Assembly (NCBI RefSeq): GCF_029852145.1
Contig: NC_079976.1
Coordinates: forward strand, 20,052,617-20,116,616
Source of the DNA: Microplitis mediator
Taxonomy: Eukaryota > Arthropoda > Insecta > Hymenoptera > Braconidae
Direction: 5' to 3'
Length of the DNA: 64,000 nt
The position numbers were made by a program, and so were the translations under genes. The notes under the pieces were generated by a model, which had not been told where the DNA came from, made no database searches, and was given only the letters and a program-made list of their open reading frames with translations. Within the stretch, counting starts at the first letter, position 1. The number at the start of each line of letters is the position of its first letter. Below are positions 57,619 to 64,000 of this stretch, piece by piece.

Positions 57619-58800
57619 TTATTTTAAAATCATTTTCTTCATTATCAGATAATTGTTTTTTTTTTTTTTTGATTTTTTTCGAATCTTTTCTTTTTCTTCA
57701 GCATTATCTGAACTACAATCTTCGTCGTTCGATAAGGTAAATTCACTGCCCGATGAAATCGACTTTGGAGGTGAAGGAAGAATATTATTTTTATCATGAT
57801 AATCTTCATCACCAGACTCAATTAAATTGAAGGAGTCCTTATTATCAGTACGCAAAGTCGGAAAATTACTCGAACCTTGAAGTGGTGTAGAAGTCACGAT
57901 TTTATCTTCATCTAAATTAACATCTTTTTCAGCGACATTTGTATTATAAACTTCATTATTTTTTAGAATATCACGATTTTCAGATTTAATATTATCTAAA
58001 CTACAAAACTTATCTTCAATATCTTTGCTAGAACTATATTTAGAATCACTCAATAAAGTATTAATTTCGCTGATCAAACTATTATAATTGTTGTCACTGT
58101 CAACACCAGTTAATTTATCATTATCACCATTATTAATTATAGAACTACTGTTTGCTTTACAACTGATAGGAATTTCTGGTTCAACTATATCTACATTATC
58201 CAGTTTTTCTTCATTAATATATTTAATACTATTGAATTCACAAAATTTATTCTGACGTAAGCAAAGCTTGTAAGTAAACTTAGATTGAAAAGAATTCAAA
58301 TTGTATTTTACATTTTTTTTAAATTTGTTTTTTAATAATTCAAAATGACCTTCATTATAATTACCGCTAAACAACAAATTAATGTAATCATCTTCATTTG
58401 CAACAAGTTTGTTCGAAAAAGTCGATTGAAGGGAAAATATCCTATCAGTACTATAATTTTTTACATATAACCTAGCAGGAATGTTAAATATTTTAGAAAA
58501 AGCATTTATTTCAAACTGTGTTGCAAATTCTGAAGTTTTACTTAATGATCTTTTGTATTGGTTACGTGATTGAAAAGTCGAAACATCATAACCCAATAAA
58601 AGATCATTTTTTTCAGTTTCCCAATTTTCAAAAACCGTTTAAACTATGATGAAGCGAAGGTGGCTGTGCTCATTTTCATGACTAAACAAAGCTTGTGAGA
58701 GTGCCCGAAAGAGACAGCTCCCTTTACCTTCGTTTCGTAATATGTCGTACATGTCAAGAGAAGCAGTAGTCGAACAACCACCTCCTTTCATCATAAGTAA
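57619..58800 (-). pseudogene. OTU-type cysteine protease module plus acidic linker
   Basis: The nucleophile box is EGKGSCLFRALSQALF (Cys codon at 58716-58714). The usual Asp of DGxC is Lys here. LRFII then meets TAA 58641-58639, and the frame continues with WETEKNDLLLGYDV. Next come EFATQFEINAFSKIFNIPAR (the substrate-side region) and a catalytic-His box NYNEGHFELL (His near 58345). The OTU family are ubiquitin-type deconjugating proteases; in transposons they may process the polyprotein or act on host ubiquitin. A Ser/Asp/Asn-rich linker of about 200 residues follows, then a Lys-rich tail on the A15 tract where the frame shifts into the transposase. Confidence 0.75.
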
Positions 58801-58810
58801 CGAGATAGTG

Positions 58811-59092
58811 TCAAGTCTGTAGAGTATCAGGAGTGCCAGGAATGCCAGAAGTTTCAGGAAAGTCAAGAACGGAAGCAGTGTTAGGAGTGCCAGGAATTCC
58901 AGAAGTCTCAGAAAAGTCAGGAACGGAAGCAGTGTCAGGAGTGCCAGGAATGCCAGAAGTTTCAAAAATGTCAGGAACGGAAGCAGTGTCAGGAGTGCCA
59001 GGAATACCAAAAATCCCAGAAGTGTCAGGAACAAAAGCAGTGTCAGGACGCTGGGATGGCTGTCTCGAGGAAATAATTTTGAGCACTTCCAT
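58811..59092 (-). CDS. Polyprotein N-terminus with 18-residue repeats
   Basis: ATG 59092-59090 starts MEVLKIISSRQPSQRPDTAF. Four to five repeats of the type SGIPGTPDTASVPDF-ET follow, from a 54-bp minisatellite (58815-59050). The period is a multiple of three, so the frame stays open on both strands. The low-complexity Pro/Thr/Ser composition suggests a flexible linker. This frame ends at a TGA (58811) just before the OTU module, which lies one frame over. Confidence 0.5.
   Translation of the reverse strand: MEVLKIISSRQPSQRPDTAFVPDTSGIFGIPGTPDTASVPDIFETSGIPGTPDTASVPDFSETSGIPGTPNTASVLDFPETSGIPGTPDTLQT
58815..59050. repeat. 54-bp minisatellite within the polyprotein N-terminus
   Basis: Four to five units containing GAACGGAAGCAGTGTCAGG and AGTGCCAGGAATGCCAGAAG. 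The unit is open in several frames on both strands; the plus-strand frame (58833-59168) is a shadow. Confidence 0.9.
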
Positions 59093-59450
59093 TTTTAAGG
59101 GCTCTCTTGCCCATTTATACCTCAGATCATTGCGTAAGGTCCTACAATTTTTCCGTCTTAATTTTTGAGATATCTAAGTATGAAAATAAATTACAATCAA
59201 TGATTACAATGAGTTTAAATGGAATTAAAATAATTGAACAAATTAAAGGAATTCTCAAAAGTACACACAGAAAAACACGATTTAATATTAATTTAGTAAG
59301 TTTGGGGGTGGCTGTAAGGGTTATTTCATTCAACTTACACTTATAGTATTCAAAAAGTGTTCTTGTGAGGCAATCGGAAGTAGTGCCAAAAAATGCATGT
59401 TTAAAAACACGATTTTTGTTAATTTGGTAAATTTGGAGGTGGCTTCAAGG
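59093..59450. other. Region upstream of the polyprotein
   Basis: About 360 bp of mixed sequence with two short diverged copies of 'acacgatttttgttaatttggtaaatttggaggtggct' (around 59277-59312 and 59408-59450). No promoter element can be assigned with confidence and no inverted-repeat terminus is seen. Confidence 0.35.
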
Positions 59451-60862
59451 GTTCCACCAGTCAATGTAATACGATCAGCTTTGATCATACCTATCCATGT
59501 CTGTTCATGTCTGAAGCGTATAATACGTTCAGGCCTAATCATACCTGTCCATGCCTGTTCATAGCTGTCCGTGTCTGTTCATGTCTGTTCATATCTAAAA
59601 CGTTAAATATGCACAGGCCTGATCATACCTGTTCATACCTGTCCGTTTCTGTCCATGTCTGAAGCGTTAAATACGCACAGGCCTGATCGTACCTGACCAT
59701 GCCTGTTCATACTTGTCCGTGTCTGTCCATGTCTGCTCATATCTGAAGCGTTAAATACGTTCAGGCCTAATCATACCTGTCCATGCCTGTTCATACCTGT
59801 CCGTTTCTGTCCATGTATGTTCATGTCTGAAGAGTTAAAGACGCACAGGCCTGATCGCACCTGACAATGCCTGTTCATACTTGTCCGTGTTTGTCCATGT
59901 CTGCTCATATCTGAAGCGTTAAATACGTTCAGGCCTAATCATACCTGTCCATGCCTGTTCATACCTGTCCGTTTCTGTCCATGTATGTTCATGTCTGAAG
60001 AGTTAAAGACGCACAGGCCTGATCGCACCTGACCATGCCTGTTCATACTTGTCCGTGTCTGTCCATGTCTGCTCATATCTGAAGCGTTAAATACGTTCAG
60101 GCCTAATCATACCTGTCCATGCCTGTTCATACCTGTCCGTTTCTGTCAATGTATGTTCATGTCTGAAGCGTTAAATACGCACAGGCCTGATCACACCTGA
60201 CCATGCCTGTTCATACCTGTCCGTGTCTGTCCATGTCTGCTCATATCTGAAGCGTTAAATACGTTCAGGCCTAATCATACCTGTCCATGTCTGTTCATGT
60301 CTAAAGCGTTAAATATGCACAGGCCTGTCATATCTGTCACTTAGGCCTTATTACCCGACAGGCCTTATTACCCGCGGGTACCTTATAGCTAACGTAGTTA
60401 CAATTGTATAGAACTTATATATCATTTCATATGACTACAAATCAATAATTAATAAATTAGATCCAGAGATACGGCAGTGTCTTGCGCCAAGTACACGCCC
60501 GGGAAAAAATGATCAGACCTGACGATGCCTGTTCATGTATGATCAGGCCTGAAATTAGACCTGATCATGCCTGTTCATGTATGATTAGGCCTGAAATTAG
60601 ACATGATCAGGCCTGATCATACCTGTCCATGCCTGTTCATGTCTGAAGCGTTGAATACAGTCAGGCCTGATCATGCCTGTTCATGTCTGAAGCGTTAAAT
60701 ACAGTCAGGTCTGATCATGCCTGTTCATACCTGTCCATGCCTGTTCATGCCTGTTCATGTCTGAAGCGTTAAATACGCTCAGGCCTGATCATACCTGTCC
60801 ATGCCTGTTCATGCCTGGTCATATATGTTCATGTCTGTTCATGGCTGTTCATGTCTGCTCAT
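59451..60862 (+). repeat. Minisatellite with 84-bp units in alternating order
   Basis: Built of 10-bp words (CCTGTCCATG, CCTGTTCATA, ...). The anchor GAAGCGTTAAA(T/G)ACG recurs at 59745, 59829, 59913, 59997, 60081, 60165 and 60249, exactly 84 bp apart. Units alternate between an ACGTTCAGGCCTAATC form and an ACGCACAGGCCTGATC form, making a 168-bp higher-order repeat. A non-repeat interruption lies at about 60345-60505, and a small inverted fragment at 61137-61185. Confidence 0.95.
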
Positions 60863-60948
60863 AGATCTAAAATTTTGTTGACCAAGAATCTATCACGTAT
60901 AAGATTTTTATTACTTGAAGTTCATACGAAACTTACTTTTCAACTAAA

Positions 60949-61020
60949 TCTCTTAGGTCAGTGGGTAGCGAGTTACACTTTCGAGCGCAAGGTCCACGGT
61001 TCAAATCCTGCACACGCCCG
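60949..61020 (+). ncRNA. tRNA-like (SINE-type) sequence
   Basis: Box A-like AGGTCAGTGGGTAGCGAG and a box B GGTTCAAATCC (60998-61008), with a TTC at the anticodon position, followed by a T/A-rich tail. The acceptor stem is not convincing, so this is more likely a tRNA-derived SINE head than a tRNA gene. Confidence 0.5.
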
Positions 61021-61300
61021 AATTTTTTATTTTTTTTATTTTTATAGCAATAATTATATACATGTATAATTGAATATAGTTATACATAATTATATATAAT
61101 TATATAGGGCCATTTTTTATATATAATTTTTTTACCCGGATGGGCATGAACAGACATGAACATACCTGATCAGACCTGAACTTTTTGAGGCGATATAAAA
61201 CATTGTTGACCAACCATCTATCACGTGACCATGTGAATCGGAGTACTTTCAATTTTACAGCCAATGGAGTTAACTAATTGTCCGCCAACTTTAGGATCAT
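61021..61300. other. AT-rich tail with minisatellite fragment
   Basis: 'ttgttgacca..atctatcacgt' occurs at 60874-60898 and again at 61203-61225, bracketing the tRNA-like sequence; this may be a duplication around an inserted SINE. Confidence 0.4.
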
Positions 61301-61304
61301 TATT

Positions 61305-61900
61305 ATTCATATTTTTTAATGTATAAATATTGGTATTTTTTTTTTTTTTTTGATCACTTCAAATATAACAGCTGATGGAGTTAAATGAAAGGAGCTGTTT
61401 TTCCCGCGAATGAAAATATTCAAATTGCGACAAAAATTATGGACGGCATCCAGCCGAGCAGTAAAATATATAAATTAATTAAAATAATATGAATAAATCC
61501 AAATATTAACCTTTTATTCATGATACTAAAATTAGCCAACGTCTAATAATTTTCGGACTTTTTTTTAAACAATAAATTATAAAAAAATAAACATTTGACA
61601 AAATTGCACCTGTAGTTTTTTTAATTTTCTACCTGTGCACATTTCTATTTTTGTTTTTGTTTTTTTTTTTTTCGTAATTTATTTGTTGAAAAAATAATAC
61701 GAGAATTACTAGTTGTCTGCAAACTCCAGGATCATTATTATTCATATTTTTTAATGTATAAATATTAGTATTTTTTTTTTTTAACACTTCAAATATAACA
61801 GCTGATGGAGTTAAATGAAAGGAGCTATTTTTCCCGCGAATGAAAATATTCAAATTGCGACAAAAATTATGAACGACATCTAGCAGAGCATTCAAGCATT
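61305..61900 (+). repeat. Direct repeat, about 175 bp, two copies
   Basis: Copies at about 61305-61477 and 61722-61893 share 'aggatcattattattcata', 'tataacagctgatggagtta', and 'ttcccgcgaatgaaaatatt'. The offset is about 417 bp. Confidence 0.88.
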
Positions 61901-61942
61901 TATAAAAATAATATTTATAAATTAAATATAATTGGGTAAATA

Positions 61943-62394
61943 CACTGTAAAAAGAGCGGTGTTCAAAATGGACTCATTTTAACTCCGCCCGGTGTTAAAA
62001 TAAAATTACACCGGTGTTAAAAATACCGGTGTTAAAGCGGGGTAACCGGAGTAAAATCGGAGTAATACCGGTGTAAAAGCGGGGTAAATTGCGTCCGCTT
62101 GGAGTATTAACTTTAAAGATTATAAAACACAAAAATGTCAGTTCTTTATGAAAATTAATAAAAAATAACATTCATCAAAAAGTATAGTGATCGAGTAAAT
62201 ACAAATATTCACAAAATAAAATATTTTAACACCGGTAAAGAATATCTACACCGGCGGCGGCGTTATTTTAACACCGGTCTAGAATATTTACACCGGTGGC
62301 GGCGTTATTTTCACACCGCTTTCGGGGGTATATTTAACACCGATTATTTTAACACCTACACCGCTTGGACTTACCCCGGTGATTTTTTACAGTG
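61943..62394. mobile_element. 452-bp MITE with CACTGTAAAAA ends
   Basis: CACTGTAAAAAGAGCGG at the left, inverse TTTTTTACAGTG at the right, flanked by TA (61941-61942 and 62395-62396). The interior is built of CACCGGTGTTAAA-type words in both orientations. The ends match those of the 2564-4077 element, suggesting the same transposase could move both. Confidence 0.75.
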
Positions 62395-62520
62395 TAATTA
62401 TTTATTGATTTTTTATCATTTCAATAATTGTCAACTATATGTCTGGTTATAAAAACCTTCACCTGTTATCATTCTTGACATTTTGAAGTAATACATAATA
62501 TTTAAATAAAATTTACTCAC

Positions 62521-62634
62521 TTTGTAGCATAGTGATCCTTCGGCCATGGTTTTAAATGATACCTCACTTATACTGCTGACATTATCAGCAATTATTCGTG
62601 CGATATTGCACGCACTTTCCTTTTTTTCGTCCAT
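62521..62634 (-). CDS. Small first coding exon, unknown gene
   Basis: ATG 62634 opens 38 codons (MDEKKESACNIARIIADNVS, then SISEVSFKTMAEGSLCYK) ending exactly at a consensus donor AAA|GTGAGT (62520-62515). The exon length is a whole number of codons. A following exon would lie below 62500 on the minus strand, where the MITE and repeats intervene; I found none. No known family. Confidence 0.35.
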
Positions 62635-63670
62635 GATCGAGTTTGCAATTTACAAAAGTAAAAAATAACTTATATCAGCAGTAATGTTTTTTTTAAATTA
62701 AAGAAATATTAAAAATGAAGAAGTTTGACTGGTACCACAATATTCACATCACGAATAATAATAACATTTATAATACAAACTATATACACAATCACTTAAA
62801 TAATGATTAAACACATTTAAATATTTGATTATATTTTATTAAAAACTTTTAGTATCACTATAATTATAAATTTTTATGTGCGGTGGATATGCATATAGAC
62901 TCAAAGCTACGAGACAAATGACAGATTTAATGGCTGTTATAAAAGTGAAAATTAAGCGTTATTAAAACGAACGACATAATAAAAATGTACATCGTCATTA
63001 CTGAACAAATGATGCTTAATTTCAAAAGATAAATTTATCCTTTCCTCAAGTGGTAACATAATTTTATGATAAACACTATCTATTTATATCAAAATTTTAA
63101 TGTCCGAAATATTTAAAAAATTAGGGAAATCCAAAAGTGCACGCCTCGAACGCTCATATTACAATTAAATAAGTTATTGATTTTCTTTTTTTATTATAAA
63201 AATTTTTAATAAACATGTAGTAGACATTTGTTGTTTTTTTTTTTTATATTTCTTTTAATTTAGATAATTGGATGACGGTCGGCAAATAAAAATATTCTAA
63301 CAATAAAAAAAAAAAGTTTTCTGATGGTAAAGTAGAGCCTTATAATATCAGCAAAGTTTGATGATAATCATATCTCAGGATGACATCAGTAATAAATTCT
63401 TATGCCTACATACTTATATATGTGGAAGAAAAAATGGCGAATTATACACTAGGTAACATGATCAGTTTTAAGTTTTTAATTGATAACAAATAAAGTCAGA
63501 CATTGCGATTCTAAATATCTAACGGGTTACTTAAATGTACGAAATAAAATAATTCAATCCTTTCTGAACCTTTTGGTCATAAAACTTATAGAAAAATGTT
63601 GATTATTAATTATAAAAATGATTATTCAATTTAATTAATCACATTGTCATTATATTATTTGTCATTCTCG
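62635..63670. other. AT-rich stretch, no gene
   Basis: A short match to repeat-associated sequence occurs at 63116-63150 (AATCCAAAAGTGCACGCCTCG; compare 7123-7145). Otherwise nothing recognised. Confidence 0.5.
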
Positions 63671-64000
63671 GTATAACGGGCTATCTGTGGTGATATAAAC
63701 TTTAACCCCGTAAAAATAGGTAAAGGGGTAGATTCCGCCGAATCGAATTAACTTGGATCAATTCTTAATAAAAAAAAAATATTAAGTAAATTTTTTCAGA
63801 ATTTTTGAAGGGGGTATAACGGGCCATCTGAAGTAATATAAACTTTACCCCCGTAAAAATAGGTAAAGGGGTAGATTCCGCCGAATCGAATAAACTTGGA
63901 TCAATTCTTAATAAAAAAAAAATATTAAGTAAATTTTTTCAGAATTTTTGAAGGGGGTATAACGGGCCATCTGAGGTGATATAAACTTTACCCCCGTAAA
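63671..64000 (+). repeat. 143-bp tandem repeat running off the window
   Basis: GTATAACGGGC recurs at 63671, 63814 and 63957, exactly 143 bp apart; units are nearly identical ('gtagattccgccgaatcgaa', A10 run). The array continues past 64000. Confidence 0.95.

Larger units (their letters stand above)
54584..59092 (-). pseudogene. OTU / MULE transposase / Ulp1 / PHD polyprotein gene of a Mutator-like element
   Basis: A minus-strand, 4.5-kb near-continuous coding unit. From ATG 59092: a short N-terminus with 18-residue repeats, an OTU-type domain, an acidic linker, a MULE-type transposase, a Ulp1-type protease and a PHD finger ending at TGA/TAA 54584. Four breaks separate the modules: a frame change after the repeats (near 58811), TAA 58639-58641, a one-base shift at an A15 tract (57656-57670), and TAG 56066-56068. 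Sequence on both sides of each stop is in the same frame and looks coding. So it was one long protein, is decayed in a few places, or is expressed by recoding. Each module is described separately. Confidence 0.8.

Noticed and set aside
58639..59034. Leu/Phe-rich start (FLALLTLLPFLTF) before the OTU motif, looking like membrane segments
   Set aside because: It is the minisatellite read in another frame; the Pro/Thr frame with its own ATG at 59092 is the more likely N-terminus.
58833..59168. Plus-strand frame with GVPGMPEVS repeats
   Set aside because: Shadow of the coding 54-bp minisatellite of the minus-strand polyprotein.
61318..61360. Possible CRISPR-like spacing in the direct repeats and minisatellites of this window
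   Set aside because: Units are tandem or paired without unique spacers, there are no cas genes, and the genome is animal.

Overview
This is an animal nuclear DNA window, most likely from an insect. It is very AT-rich, has spliceosomal introns with GTAAGT-type donors, carries long (TA)n, (TG)n and (CA)n tracts, and is densely packed with nested, mostly broken mobile elements. The mixture (Helitron, Maverick/Polinton, Gypsy, Mutator-like elements, and a dispersed repeat starting TTTTTAACTTCCCGCTAAG) resembles parasitoid-wasp genomes I know of, but the species is an inference. No rRNA, operon or bacterial-type feature is present.

Layout. 0.5-1.25 kb: tail of a broken spliced gene (minus). 2.0-5.3 kb: a decayed C2H2 zinc-finger gene (minus), split by a 1.5-kb CACTG-ended element carrying a tRNA-like sequence. 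6.5-10.9 kb: dispersed repeats, foldbacks and a truncated acidic N-terminus. 10.98-25.03 kb: one Helitron Rep-helicase gene broken into pieces by a 9.18-kb terminal-inverted-repeat element (11663-20840) and a solo-LTR-like insert (21209-22446). The TIR element itself holds satellites, a second LTR-like insert and a partial Mutator-type protein. 26.6-30.4 kb: Gypsy remnants (gag, integrase, zinc knuckles) and an LTR-type promoter. 30.5-32.2 kb: N-terminal part of a Maverick/Polinton DNA polymerase (minus). 32.88-36.05 kb: a young Gypsy-type element with two LTRs, nearly emptied of coding sequence. 36.1-39.16 kb: an apparently perfect 1523-bp tandem duplication with a BED-like finger exon. 39.16-39.93 kb: a broken member of an arthropod repeat-protein family. 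40-48 kb: dispersed repeats, minisatellites, an LTR-like insert with its empty-site paralogue nearby, and a small two-exon gene. 49.0-49.8 kb: second cyclin box and tail of a cyclin T-like protein. 50.6-54.5 kb: two long inverted repeats around 3.4 kb without genes. 54.58-59.09 kb (minus): the best-preserved system, a multidomain transposon protein with an OTU-type protease, a MULE-type transposase, a Ulp1-type protease and a PHD finger. 59.45-60.86 kb: a minisatellite with alternating 84-bp units. 61-64 kb: MITE-like repeats, one small exon and a 143-bp tandem repeat running off the window.

How it fits together. Few genes here look like host genes: the cyclin T-like fragment, perhaps the small two-exon gene and the 62.6-kb exon. 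Several insertions sit in reading frames that close exactly when the insert and one target-site copy are removed (Helitron at 11663-20840 and 21209-22446; zinc-finger gene at 2564-4077), so their order can be read directly. The OTU/MULE/Ulp1/PHD locus is the strongest candidate for an unusual system: a transposase joined to two cysteine-protease folds of the deubiquitinase and deSUMOylase type and a chromatin-reader finger.
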